Source of the DNA: Alkalihalobacillus sp. YIM B00296
GTDB taxonomy: Bacteria > Bacillota > Bacilli > Bacillales > Fictibacillaceae
NCBI RefSeq assembly: GCF_020179385.1
Contig: NZ_JAIBLJ010000001.1
Coordinates: forward strand, 372,001 to 436,000
Direction of reading: 5' to 3'
DNA: 64,000 nucleotides
The stretch's first letter is position 1. The number at the start of each line of letters is the position of its first letter. Positions 24,622 to 33,905 of this stretch are shown here, in pieces. The position numbers and the translations under genes are program-made. Below the pieces are notes generated by a model. The model was given only the letters and a program-made list of their open reading frames with translations, was not told the DNA's origin and made no database searches.

Positions 24622-25878
24622 TTATGCCTGATTTTTCTTCCGTTCCAGCAGAAGCCCTTCTGATTTCGGATTTTCCCCGATGATGAAATCATTCATATAA
24701 TGTTTTAAATATTTTCCATAACGAGAGGATGTTTGAAGTATCAATTCATCGACATAATAGATGCCTCTTTTTAAATTGTCAATCAGTAGTGAGCATGTAC
24801 CAGCATATATTCCACAAGCGACTTGGAAATAGGTAGCATTCGTTTGAAAAATTTCATAGATGGTCTTATTGTCCTGGACATTATACATATAGATTTCTTT
24901 CTTATCGTAAACCAAAAGAACGCCGACAAAGTCTTCCCCGTCAAGTGGAGCTTTTGAAGGATCGAGGACCTCCATTTCCAGTTCCCAAATCTTATCAACA
25001 TCAGAAAGGTTTCTTCTGATTATTTTTGTCGTATGTTCATTTATTTTATAAATAAAACCGGTTTCCATGTTAAATTGTTTACCAAGTGTATAAACTTCTT
25101 CATGAGGCATCAAGCAGCCATTGAACTGTTTTTGCCCCAAACTAACATTGAATTCAAGCTCGTACGGTTGATTATATAAGTAAAGTGGGGTCCCATGTTT
25201 CATGAACATGGGATAACTCATGATCGCTTCATCAAGAAAGCATTCAGGTGACCAGGAAGTGTACACGACCTCTTCTTTCACATCAGATGACAGGGAGTAG
25301 AAGGAGGTATCCTCTTCCACGATGTAACAACCCAAAGGGGTCTCTGCTCCATTGATTTTCATCAATTCTAATGCCATCCATTGAACGACACCCGGATTCA
25401 TACCAGACCCGATGATTGCAGTCGTATTATTTAACCGTCCTTTTTCCGCTTCAAAATGGATTAGTCTTTCTGCTAACGGAAAGCCTTTGTACAGTTCTTC
25501 GTTTTCATCTATCATCGTATTCTCCAAAGCAGAATTGATGTAATAGATCCCGTGTCGATTACAACATGACAGCATCTCTAGCGTATCAGCCCATGAAAGG
25601 TCGATCACAATTTTTGGCCGTACTTTGTCGAGGTGTTCGTTAAATGTTGAATTATCACCCAAATCAAATTCATGTATCTCGATCCGATCTCGTAGATTTG
25701 GACACAACTCTGAATAATAGGATGTAGTTTTTTGGTTTCGATCGATTAAATGGAGCATGCAGTTGTTCAGGAAGGAGTGTAGGGGATCATGTTTATCCTG
25801 AATTGCTTTATTCAAAATGGCTAGCAAAGACCTTGCAACCCCACCAGCACTTCCCGAGATTGTCATTGCAGTATTCAT
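24622..25878 (-). CDS. Saccharopine dehydrogenase-like/homospermidine synthase-like oxidoreductase
   Basis: Protein of 418 residues. The N terminus MTISGSAGGVARSLLAIL is a Rossmann dinucleotide-binding turn (G-x-x-G-x-x), followed by VRPKIVIDLSWADTLEMLSC and IIGSGMNPGVVQWMALEL. The last motif resembles the catalytic region of saccharopine dehydrogenase and bacterial homospermidine synthase families. The substrate cannot be fixed from sequence. On the other side of its start lies a broken aminopropyltransferase (26055-26425), which hints at polyamine metabolism. A good ribosome site is not visible before ATG 25878. Confidence 0.7.
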   Translation of the reverse strand: MNTAMTISGSAGGVARSLLAILNKAIQDKHDPLHSFLNNCMLHLIDRNQKTTSYYSELCPNLRDRIEIHEFDLGDNSTFNEHLDKVRPKIVIDLSWADTLEMLSCCNRHGIYYINSALENTMIDENEELYKGFPLAERLIHFEAEKGRLNNTTAIIGSGMNPGVVQWMALELMKINGAETPLGCYIVEEDTSFYSLSSDVKEEVVYTSWSPECFLDEAIMSYPMFMKHGTPLYLYNQPYELEFNVSLGQKQFNGCLMPHEEVYTLGKQFNMETGFIYKINEHTTKIIRRNLSDVDKIWELEMEVLDPSKAPLDGEDFVGVLLVYDKKEIYMYNVQDNKTIYEIFQTNATYFQVACGIYAGTCSLLIDNLKRGIYYVDELILQTSSRYGKYLKHYMNDFIIGENPKSEGLLLERKKNQA

Positions 25879-26054
25879 AAACTATTCACCACTCTATCAG
25901 TTTTTATATAATCTATGAATTTAGAGTCGTGAAGGCTTGTACATATGTCATGAAAAATACCTGAATTTTTTAGCTGGCAAAGGATAAGAGCAGAATCTTC
26001 TTTTTGATTTCTACCATATATTGTTTTAGTGATATAAAAATTGATAGAGTTTAA

Positions 26055-26425
26055 AGGAAGTGCTACAGTCCATTTTAAAGGATGCGAAACAATTCCTTTC
26101 AGATAACAAAAAATCGTATGATGTCATCATCATTGATTTCCCTGATCCGGTTGAATTGTATACCACTAAAGTTTTTAAGGATGTATCGAAAGCGTTGAAG
26201 AAAGGCGGAATGATCGTCTGACAATCCAACTCGTCAGAAGATGCACCTGGGGTTTTCTGGTCGATTGGTGAAACATTGAAAAGTGCCGGCAACTTTGCCA
26301 GAAGATCCTTCAAACTATTTTTACCTTTAGTGAAGAGGTTTAAAAAACAACAAGATGCTGCAATCAATTCAATGAAGGAGAATTTGACGTTCCATGAACT
26401 TTATAAAAAATCATTAAGTAATTGA
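26055..26425 (+). pseudogene. Decayed spermidine synthase-like (aminopropyltransferase) fragment
   Basis: Frame without a start: LKDAKQFLSDNKKSYDVIII, DFPDPVELYTTKVFKDVSKA, LKKGGMIV, then TGA (26219-26221), then QSNSSEDAPGVFWSIGETLK. The blocks DVIIIDFPDP and the later Q-S...A-x-x-FW-S-I-x-x-T-L match the C-terminal half of polyamine aminopropyltransferases (YDVIIVDLPDP... VVQS.S...FW.I..TL). The first roughly 200 residues, with the SAM/decarboxylated-SAM binding motifs, are absent, and one stop lies in frame. Confidence 0.7.
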
Positions 26426-26615
26426 CCGAGCGAATTAGCTCCCTTGTGATATTATTCCATAGTTCTGCACCTTGAAAAAGGTGAGTTCCAATTAATAGCA
26501 CAATCAAAAAATTTTTACAGCTTTCTCTGATTATATACTACGTTTATATTGTCTACTTTATATAGTTAAGTGCAATTCAAGAGATGTTCATAAATTGTAT
26601 AACTTCGAGAAGTAC

Positions 26616-26730
26616 TGTCTAATCAAGCCCCCAACCACTCGGATCACTTCAGCCCACTTGCGGCGGCAACTGCCACCTTGGTGGGCTTTCAGTGATTTTC
26701 GTGGCTAATCTGTGTGCTTGCGTTTTTCTT
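26616..26730 (+). repeat. Palindromic intergenic repeat, copy A
   Basis: TGTCTAATCAAGCCCCCAAC... to ...GTGCTTGCGTTTTTCTT. It shares CCAACCACT.GGATCACTTCAG, a GCGGCGGC centre and CAGTGA..TT.GTGGCT with copies at 37750, 39461 and 42151. The two halves are imperfect inverted complements. The 3' end touches the stop codon of the ABC permease gene at 26729-26731. Confidence 0.85.
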
Positions 26731-28678
26731 ACAGATTGACAATTTTATAATACGTGTTTACTGTCATAATATAATACCCAAGGTAGATCGCGATATAGAA
26801 GCCTATGGAGCTAAGGATCGGAAATGAAATATCCCCCCCGATCAGGTTGATGCCTAATAACACTTTTACAATCATTAAATTATGCGAGATGCCGACGATT
26901 AAAGGGAGGAGAAAGATGAACAACGATTGTTTTGAAATCGTTGTCAGCACTTCCTTCTTCCTTACACCGATCTTCCGTAATATTTCATAGCGTCCTTTAT
27001 CCGAATGGGCTTCCGTCAACTGCTTGAAATAGATCATACACCCAGTTGCTGCAAGGAATACAAGTCCCAAAAATCCTAATGTGAAAATATTCTGACCTGC
27101 AGATTCCAATCCTCTTTTATAAACCTTGTAGAATGTAGAAAGTTGAAGCTCGTTAAATCCCAATTGATTTAATTGATTGGATGTAAGCTCAGTATTTTTC
27201 TGATCCTCAACCTGATATGTTTTATAAGCCACTGGTTGAATCTGATTTTCCATTTCACTGTACAGCTCATCACTGAGCACGATATAGGCGTCTGGATAAC
27301 GCCAGCTTAAAACCCTGCCCTCCAACAAATGTGTAAAACGCACTTGTTTCCCATCTTCAGGTAGCTTTAATGTAATCGTACGTCCTTCATAATCAGAAAA
27401 GGAATCGTGTGTATACCTCGGCTTGATCATTGCAGCTTCATTTCCGGAAAGCGTCACTTTTTCGTTACGATCAAGCGCCGCTGATACCTGATTGAACGTT
27501 TTGGCAGAAATCAAGTTGATGAAGTCTTCTTCAGGAAATTCTGCCATCAATTGTTCTAGGTATTCGGGTAAATCCGTATCAGACGGGTCACTGTGAACTT
27601 TTAATAGAGGAACAGTCATTTCTGCTTGAACGGGATGGTTTTTATCCTCGTAAATGATTTCTTTGATCTTCTCTTCCTCTATATCGCCTTTTGAAATATG
27701 GGTATAACTGAATGGTTCGAGTTGTTTTGCGTGCGTTGTAAAATTGTAGTACTGGCTGATGCCGATAGTGATGGCACTTAACGTTAACGCACTAAGTAAA
27801 GCAATCATGGTCAGCATTCGGGCATTTCCTTTGATCCGATATAACAAGTGTGACGTTCCGATTATATTGATCCCGTTATAATAGCTTGATTTATGCTCTT
27901 TTGCTTTTTTCAACAGATAGACGATTGCTGTCCGGAATAATAAATACGTTCCTGTAACGATACTTCCCATGATGAGTAACAGGTTCCTTAGAATTTGCCC
28001 GGTTGAATCAACTGGTTGGAAAGCGATCCAATAACCGAATACAAGCAGGATGGTCCCGATTATGACCCCAATCATTGACACCTCCGGAACAGCTTCCCCT
28101 TCTTTATCCGCTTGAAATAATTCAATTAAATTGAAGTTGTAGATTAAACGATACCCTTGAATCGAAGTAATCAATATGATGCAGGTGAATACAAAAATCG
28201 TATTGCCGATCGCTTCCAAGGACAAGGTAAAGCCAACATCTACATCAGTCCCTAACAGTCTCAATAGAAGCATTGTAAACATTTTCGAAAGCAAGGTACC
28301 TAGGAGAACGCCTGCAATAACGGCACCTGCCCCCATCAACAGATTTTCATAAAACATCATTTTTCCAATCGTCTTTTTCCGTAATCCAAGCAGGGAATAC
28401 ATTCCTACTTCCTTTTTTCGCTTTTTTGTAAAGAAGGCATTTGAATACCAGATGAACACGGCCACAAATGCGATCAATATGATGGAAGCTTGCAGAAAGA
28501 CCGAACGCATGCTTTGGAATGACTCGATGTTTTTTTCGATTTCTGAACTATAGCGTAACGATACGAACGTGTGATAAATAACGACGCTGAATATCATTGA
28601 TAGGAAATAGAGCATATAATTTTTGAAGTTCCCGATGATATTTCTCTTCGCGAGACTAAACAGTGTCACTCGTACCAC
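26729..28678 (-). CDS. BceB-type ABC transporter permease
   Basis: Protein of 649 residues with a BceB/VraG topology: four to six N-terminal helices including an FtsX-like block (LFSLAKRNIIGNFKNYMLYF at the start), a large extracellular loop of about 200 residues (roughly 305-510), and C-terminal helices ending ...YIAIYLGYYIMTVNTYYKIV. Such permeases detect and detoxify cell-wall antibiotics (bacitracin, lantibiotics, defensins) and signal to a BceS kinase. The start overlaps the end of the ATPase gene by 23 bases. The two-component genes are divergent at 29631. Confidence 0.92.
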   Translation of the reverse strand: MVRVTLFSLAKRNIIGNFKNYMLYFLSMIFSVVIYHTFVSLRYSSEIEKNIESFQSMRSVFLQASIILIAFVAVFIWYSNAFFTKKRKKEVGMYSLLGLRKKTIGKMMFYENLLMGAGAVIAGVLLGTLLSKMFTMLLLRLLGTDVDVGFTLSLEAIGNTIFVFTCIILITSIQGYRLIYNFNLIELFQADKEGEAVPEVSMIGVIIGTILLVFGYWIAFQPVDSTGQILRNLLLIMGSIVTGTYLLFRTAIVYLLKKAKEHKSSYYNGINIIGTSHLLYRIKGNARMLTMIALLSALTLSAITIGISQYYNFTTHAKQLEPFSYTHISKGDIEEEKIKEIIYEDKNHPVQAEMTVPLLKVHSDPSDTDLPEYLEQLMAEFPEEDFINLISAKTFNQVSAALDRNEKVTLSGNEAAMIKPRYTHDSFSDYEGRTITLKLPEDGKQVRFTHLLEGRVLSWRYPDAYIVLSDELYSEMENQIQPVAYKTYQVEDQKNTELTSNQLNQLGFNELQLSTFYKVYKRGLESAGQNIFTLGFLGLVFLAATGCMIYFKQLTEAHSDKGRYEILRKIGVRKKEVLTTISKQSLFIFLLPLIVGISHNLMIVKVLLGINLIGGDISFPILSSIGFYIAIYLGYYIMTVNTYYKIVNL

Positions 28679-29423
28679 CCCCTAAGACAGATAAGACATC
28701 CAACACCTTATTGAAAAATTCTTTACGGGGTGAGGTACCTTTGACGAGCTCGGTGAATATCTTTCCATCCTTGATGAATAACACGCGTTTACAATAGCTC
28801 GCGGCAAACGCATCATGGGTGACCATGAAAACAGTTGCCTGTCGATGCTCATTCAACTCCTTCAGGCTTTCCAATAAATCTGTTGCGGATTTGGAATCGA
28901 GTGCACCAGTCGGCTCATCGGCCAATAATAGTCTAGGATTTGTGATGATCGCCCTGGAAGCGGCTGTCCGTTGTTTTTGTCCGCCGGAAATTTGATACGG
29001 ATATTTTTCCAATATGGGACGGATTCCAAACGTATCTGCGATATCATCCACTCTTTTTTCTACCTCTTTCACATTCACTTTCGCCAATGCTAGCGGGAGT
29101 ACGATATTTTCCTTGACAGACAATGTGTCTAACAAATTATAATCCTGGAATAGGAAACCCAGCTTGTCGCGACGAAACGATGCCAATTGATCTTCATTCA
29201 TTGTCAAGATACTTGTTCCGTCGATGAAAATGTCACCGCTTGTAGGCTGATCGATCGTCGCGATTACATTGAGCAAGGTTGATTTACCAGCGCCTGATGG
29301 TCCCATGATACCGATGAATTCACCTTCCATGACAGACAAATCAATTCCATCGAGTGCTGTAAATACATTCCCTTTCGCACCATATACTTTTTTAACACTT
29401 TTCACTTCTACTACCATTTTCAT
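28656..29423 (-). CDS. BceA-type ABC transporter ATPase
   Basis: Protein of 255 residues. Walker A is GPSGAGKST, the Q-loop region is FLFQDYNLLDTLSVKEN, the signature is QISGGQKQR (YPYQISGGQKQRTAASRAI), Walker B is LLLADEPTGALD and the switch histidine is in VTHD. It resembles LolD/BceA-like ATPases that pair with FtsX-fold permeases. It overlaps the permease gene, so both are produced together. MKMVVEVKSVKKVYG is the start, with GGAGG just upstream on its strand. Confidence 0.95.
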   Translation of the reverse strand: MKMVVEVKSVKKVYGAKGNVFTALDGIDLSVMEGEFIGIMGPSGAGKSTLLNVIATIDQPTSGDIFIDGTSILTMNEDQLASFRRDKLGFLFQDYNLLDTLSVKENIVLPLALAKVNVKEVEKRVDDIADTFGIRPILEKYPYQISGGQKQRTAASRAIITNPRLLLADEPTGALDSKSATDLLESLKELNEHRQATVFMVTHDAFAASYCKRVLFIKDGKIFTELVKGTSPRKEFFNKVLDVLSVLGGGTSDTV

Positions 29424-29630
29424 CTATTAACCTCCAGCTTATTGATGCCGTTATTTTCCATAGCTTTATCCTATAATGGAATCTAAGATGGTACCATCGA
29501 ACCTGCTTACAACCAATCGATTCAACCTTACTTTTTTGTCACCATCATGCAATCTTCATTATAAAAGAATATACTTTAGATAATCAGTGTATAGAATGAA
29601 ACGGTAAATAAAGCTTTGGGGGATCAAGGA

Positions 29631-30302
29631 ATGAAAATAATGATCGTGGAAGACGACAAGACAATCTGTGATATGGTTGGAGAAACATTGGGAAAATGGG
29701 GATTCGAAGTCGTTAAAATGATCGATTTCAGTAATGTACTGCAAACCTACATTGAAGAAGATCCTCATCTTGTCTTGCTGGATATAAATCTTCCTTCCCA
29801 TGATGGTTTCTATTGGTGTAATCAAATAAGAGAGGTTTCAAAGGTTCCGATCATCTTTTTGTCTTCACGGGATACACCGATGGATATGGTCATGTCCATG
29901 AGCATGGGGGGAGATGATTACATTCAAAAACCATTCTATCAAGATGTCTTGGTCGCAAAGATCCATGCATTGTTACGGAGGACATACTCTTATACCGAAA
30001 TAGCCGCCAATGTCATTGAACACAATGGTATCGTGCTCAACTTCAACGACGGTGATGTTTTAGTAGAGGATCAGAAAGCAGAACTTACAAAAAACGAATT
30101 CAACATCTTGAGAATTCTCATGCAGCAAAAAGGGACGATCGTCAGCAGGGAGAAGATCATGCGAAGCCTCTGGGAGGATGAAAATTTTGTAGATGACAAT
30201 ACACTGACCGTCAATATGACCAGATTACGCAAAAAGCTCACTGGTCTCGGTAAGGAAGACTTTATTACAACGAAGAAAGGACAAGGTTATATCATCCAAT
30301 GA
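29631..30302 (+). CDS. BceR-type response regulator
   Basis: Protein of 223 residues. ATG 29631 is preferred over the upstream TTG 29616, because the family begins MKIMIVEDD and a GGGGGATCAAGG site precedes it. The receiver domain (1-118) has acidic pocket EDD at 7-9 and phospho-acceptor D51 (LVLLDINLPSHDG). The C-terminal OmpR/PhoB winged helix (about 130-220) has LTKNEFNILRILMQQKGTIV and VNMTRLRKKL. It is expected to activate the divergent ABC genes. Its last codon overlaps the kinase start (ATGA). Confidence 0.94.
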   Translation: MKIMIVEDDKTICDMVGETLGKWGFEVVKMIDFSNVLQTYIEEDPHLVLLDINLPSHDGFYWCNQIREVSKVPIIFLSSRDTPMDMVMSMSMGGDDYIQKPFYQDVLVAKIHALLRRTYSYTEIAANVIEHNGIVLNFNDGDVLVEDQKAELTKNEFNILRILMQQKGTIVSREKIMRSLWEDENFVDDNTLTVNMTRLRKKLTGLGKEDFITTKKGQGYIIQ

Positions 30303-31324
30303 ATTTATTCCAGTATTTGCTCGATAAACGGTTTTTCATCCTATTTTATATTGGTCTGATGGTATTTGTTTCATTGATGATGCTTGTCAGCTTTAGCACG
30401 GAGCAGGCTGTTGGAAATCTTGTATACATCAATGCCGTTTCCTTCTTATTCGCTAGCCTTTACATCACCACAGGGTATTTTTATCATCGGACGTTCTATA
30501 AAGATTTAGAAGTGCTCATCAATCGTGGGCAGGAGGAGGTGCTTGCGGCATTTCCCGAACCGAAAAAGTACGGACAAAAGCTCATTTTTCAACTGCTTAA
30601 AAAGCTGAATAAAGAGCAGACAGCCTATATACATAAGTTACATGAGGAAAAACGTGATCATCAGGACTTCATCATGTCCTGGATCCATGAAGTCAAGCTT
30701 CCGATTGCAGCAAGCCGGCTTCTATTGGAAAACAGTGCAGGAAAAAGCGTCAATTGCCTGACAGATAAATTTGAAGATGAACTTGACAAAATCGACAAAT
30801 ACGTTGTGCAAGCGCTTTACTATTCACGAATCGATTCCTTTTCAAAGGATTACTTCATAACTGAAATCGAACTGGGTACGATCTTGAAGGACAGCGTTAA
30901 AAAATATTCCAAACTTTTTATCAATAAACGTATCAGCTTCACTATATTTGATAGACGTTGTTTCATCCAAAGCGATCGTAAGTGGTTATCCTTCATCCTC
31001 GATCAGATTGTAGCGAATTCGCTTATGTATACGGATGAGGGTGGAGAAATTTCATTCAGCTTTGATGAGGATCGACAAGAAAAACGTTTGATGATCCGGG
31101 ATTCAGGGATCGGGATAAAACCTGAAGACATCCTTCGGGTTTTTGAAAAAGGATTTACAGGCTCAACCGGAAGAAGCAATGCCAAATCGACAGGCATGGG
31201 GCTTTACCTTGCAAAGCAATTAGCATTTAAGCTAGGTCACGATCTAACGGTCCAATCAACGGAAGGCGAATACACTACCGTAACGATCCATTTTCCGAAA
31301 ATCCGGAACTATTATCAACTCTGA
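30299..31324 (+). CDS. BceS-type intramembrane-sensing histidine kinase
   Basis: Protein of 341 residues. Two membrane helices (about 10-30 and 40-60) are separated by only a few residues, so no extracellular sensor exists; such kinases are controlled by their ABC partner. The phospho-acceptor histidine lies in SWIHEVKLPIAASRLL, the N box in IVANSLMYTDEGGEISF, and the G boxes in DSGIGI and GMGLYLAKQL. It starts in a 4-base overlap with the regulator gene, giving a tight RS operon divergent from the transporter. Confidence 0.94.
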   Translation: MNLFQYLLDKRFFILFYIGLMVFVSLMMLVSFSTEQAVGNLVYINAVSFLFASLYITTGYFYHRTFYKDLEVLINRGQEEVLAAFPEPKKYGQKLIFQLLKKLNKEQTAYIHKLHEEKRDHQDFIMSWIHEVKLPIAASRLLLENSAGKSVNCLTDKFEDELDKIDKYVVQALYYSRIDSFSKDYFITEIELGTILKDSVKKYSKLFINKRISFTIFDRRCFIQSDRKWLSFILDQIVANSLMYTDEGGEISFSFDEDRQEKRLMIRDSGIGIKPEDILRVFEKGFTGSTGRSNAKSTGMGLYLAKQLAFKLGHDLTVQSTEGEYTTVTIHFPKIRNYYQL

Positions 31325-31414
31325 TGAGGGCTGGACGTTTTGGCAGGGGAAGTAGTGATCGACCTATGACAGATATTTACAACATTTTAGCTCAACTACA
31401 ATAATCTAATCCTC

Positions 31415-31490
31415 GCCAAGTACCCACTGTCACCATATCCCTGTAATGTGTTTTACAGAACCTAGATATGGTACAACTTAGGTACTTGGC
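31415..31490. repeat. Nested inverted-repeat element
   Basis: Three concentric perfect arms are present: GCCAAGTACC (31415-31424) with GGTACTTGGC (31481-31490), ACCATATC (31432-31439) with GATATGGT (31465-31472), and CTGTAA (31441-31446) with TTACAG (31453-31458). Internal loops separate the arms. ACCTA (31460-31464) can alternatively pair with TAGGT (31479-31483), excluding part of the outer stem. It is the only structure I see in the 285-bp gap between the kinase and mrfA. No T-run follows, so it is not a simple terminator. Confidence 0.8.
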
Positions 31491-31610
31491 TATTAATTTC
31501 AGATCCGCTGGACGGTATATTTAAGTTATTCGACTATAAGAAAACGTTACACGTTCCCCTTTCCTTACGAACGTTTATTCGCTAAAATAAAAGAGAATGG
31601 AGTGAACGGA

Positions 31611-33905
31611 ATGAGAATTCGAAAGAGCTTACAAGAAATCCTTAAAATCATGAATCAAAATGAAATGATTGCGGCCAATATTGCTCATTGGAAAACGATA
31701 CCGGAAAGAGCGGGACGGTCAGTCGCCTTCCCTGACCAGATTCACCCAAAAATTCGCAGGGCATTGGAAAATAGAGGGATTTCCTCTTTATATACACATC
31801 AATATTCTGCCTTTGAGGCGGCACGGTCTTATGATAGCTTTGTTGCTGTCACTCCGACGGCATCAGGAAAAACATTATGCTATAACCTCCCTGTCCTTCA
31901 GCAAGTTACAGAGAATGAAAACAGCCGTGCCTTATATTTGTTCCCGACGAAAGCTTTGGCTCAGGACCAAAAAAGCGAAATCAACGAATTAATTGAAGAA
32001 ATCGGCATCGATATAAAAAGCTATACATATGACGGTGATACCCCCTCGAATATCCGGCAGGTCATACGTAAGGCGGGCCATGTCGTTATGACAAACCCGG
32101 ACATGCTGCATTCGGCAATCCTCCCTCATCACACCAAATGGGTTTCCCTGTTCGAAAATTTGAAGTATATCGTGATCGATGAACTACATACGTATAGGGG
32201 AGTGTTTGGAAGTCATTTTGCCAACGTTTTAAGGAGATTGAAAAGAATGTGTGCCTATTATGGAAGCAACCCGACTTTCATCTGTACCTCTGCAACAATT
32301 GCCAATCCGAAAGAACTTGCTGAAAAATTGACGGGAGATAAGGTGCGTTTGATCGATAATAATGGCGCCCCTGTTGGGAAAAAGCATTTCGTCTTCTATA
32401 ACCCTCCCATCGTCAACAAGCCGCTGAACATTCGCAGGAGTGCAACACTTGAATCGAAAAAGCTTGCTTCATTGTTTTTAGAAAATGAAATCCAGACGAT
32501 CGTTTTTGCAAGAAGTAGGGTCAGGGTAGAAATCCTATTGACATATTTGCAAGGATTGATCAAACGAAAGATTGGGAATAAATCGATACGCGGCTATCGC
32601 GGCGGTTATCTGCCAAAGCAGCGTAGAGAAATCGAACAAGGGCTGCGAACCGGAGAAATCATGGGTGTCGTAAGCACGAACGCCTTGGAATTGGGAGTGG
32701 ATATCGGCCAGCTCCAAGTCTGTGTCATGAACGGTTATCCAGGAACAATTGCAAGCACATGGCAGCAGGGAGGACGTGCTGGCCGAAGACAGGATGAATC
32801 TGTTGTCGTGCTTGTTGCAAGCTCTACCCCGTTGGATCAATACATTATCCAGAATCCTGATTATTTTTTCAATCGGAATCCAGAAACGGCCAGGATTAAT
32901 CCTGATAATTTGATTATCCTGGTAGACCACCTTAAATGTGCTGCTTACGAACTCCCTTTTAAAAACGGTGAAACGTTCGGAGGTGTAGAAATCAATGACA
33001 TCATGTATTTCTTGACCGAAGAAGGGATCCTCCATGAGCAGGGGAACAGGTGGTATTGGATGAACCATTCCTTCCCTGCACATAACATCAGTTTACGGTC
33101 CGCCTCACAAGAAAATGTCGTCATCATCGATCAGACCGATGTTGCAAACGTAAAGGTCATCGGGGAAATGGACCGGTTCAGTTCGATGACGTTACTGCAT
33201 GAAGAGGCGATCTATCTGCATCAAGGAATCCAATATCAAGTCGAGAAGTTGGATTATGAAGAAAAGAAAGCGTATATCAGGGAGGTGGATGTGGATTATT
33301 ATACAGATGCAAACTTGGCCGTTTCCTTGAAAGTACTTGAGGAAGATAAGCAAAAGTCGTATCTGGATTCCCAGATCGCTTTTGGGGATGTCACCGTGAA
33401 TGCGATGGCGACAATTTTTAAAAAAATCAAATTCGGCACACACGAGAACATCGGCTCTGGGCCGATCACGTTACCAGAAGAAGAGCTTCACACTTCCGCG
33501 TCGTGGATAAGCTTTTCAGAAGAAATGATCGAAGGTCTTTCTGAACAGGAACTTGAAGAAGGATTGGTCGGACTTTCGAGCGTGTTGCGCCATGTCGCAC
33601 CATTATTTGTCATGTGTGATGTGAGTGATCTGCACGTCGTGCCACAAGTGAAAGCTTCCCACTCGCAGTTGTCTACGATTTTCTTTTATGATCGGTATCC
33701 TGGAGGTATCGGGCTCAGTGAGTATGTATATGACCATATTTTAGAAATAATGAGGGAAGCAGAACACGTAATTGATCGTTGTCCTTGCGAGAAGGGATGT
33801 CCATCTTGTGTGGGAAATGAAGTGCAGTATAGAGATGTGAAAAGCCTCGCACTGAAATTTTTGAAAGAGGGAAGGAACGATTCCAATTATGTCACTTCAA
33901 AATAA
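31611..33905 (+). CDS. mrfA: DNA repair helicase MrfA
   Basis: Protein of 764 residues from ATG 31611 (in-frame GTG 31602 is possible; GGAG lies between). It is a DEXH helicase with motif I TPTASGKTLCYN, motif II VIDELHTYRG, motif III CTSATIAN and motif VI QGGRAGRR, followed by a DUF1998-type domain ending with the four-cysteine zinc cluster CPCEKGCPSCVG. This is B. subtilis YprA/MrfA, which with the nuclease MrfB repairs mitomycin C lesions independently of UvrABC. It overlaps mrfB by 17 bases. Confidence 0.96.
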   Translation: MRIRKSLQEILKIMNQNEMIAANIAHWKTIPERAGRSVAFPDQIHPKIRRALENRGISSLYTHQYSAFEAARSYDSFVAVTPTASGKTLCYNLPVLQQVTENENSRALYLFPTKALAQDQKSEINELIEEIGIDIKSYTYDGDTPSNIRQVIRKAGHVVMTNPDMLHSAILPHHTKWVSLFENLKYIVIDELHTYRGVFGSHFANVLRRLKRMCAYYGSNPTFICTSATIANPKELAEKLTGDKVRLIDNNGAPVGKKHFVFYNPPIVNKPLNIRRSATLESKKLASLFLENEIQTIVFARSRVRVEILLTYLQGLIKRKIGNKSIRGYRGGYLPKQRREIEQGLRTGEIMGVVSTNALELGVDIGQLQVCVMNGYPGTIASTWQQGGRAGRRQDESVVVLVASSTPLDQYIIQNPDYFFNRNPETARINPDNLIILVDHLKCAAYELPFKNGETFGGVEINDIMYFLTEEGILHEQGNRWYWMNHSFPAHNISLRSASQENVVIIDQTDVANVKVIGEMDRFSSMTLLHEEAIYLHQGIQYQVEKLDYEEKKAYIREVDVDYYTDANLAVSLKVLEEDKQKSYLDSQIAFGDVTVNAMATIFKKIKFGTHENIGSGPITLPEEELHTSASWISFSEEMIEGLSEQELEEGLVGLSSVLRHVAPLFVMCDVSDLHVVPQVKASHSQLSTIFFYDRYPGGIGLSEYVYDHILEIMREAEHVIDRCPCEKGCPSCVGNEVQYRDVKSLALKFLKEGRNDSNYVTSK

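Noticed and set aside
26219-26221. In-frame TGA as possible selenocysteine or other recoding
   Set aside because: The surrounding frame lacks its N-terminal half and a start codon, so simple decay is more likely.
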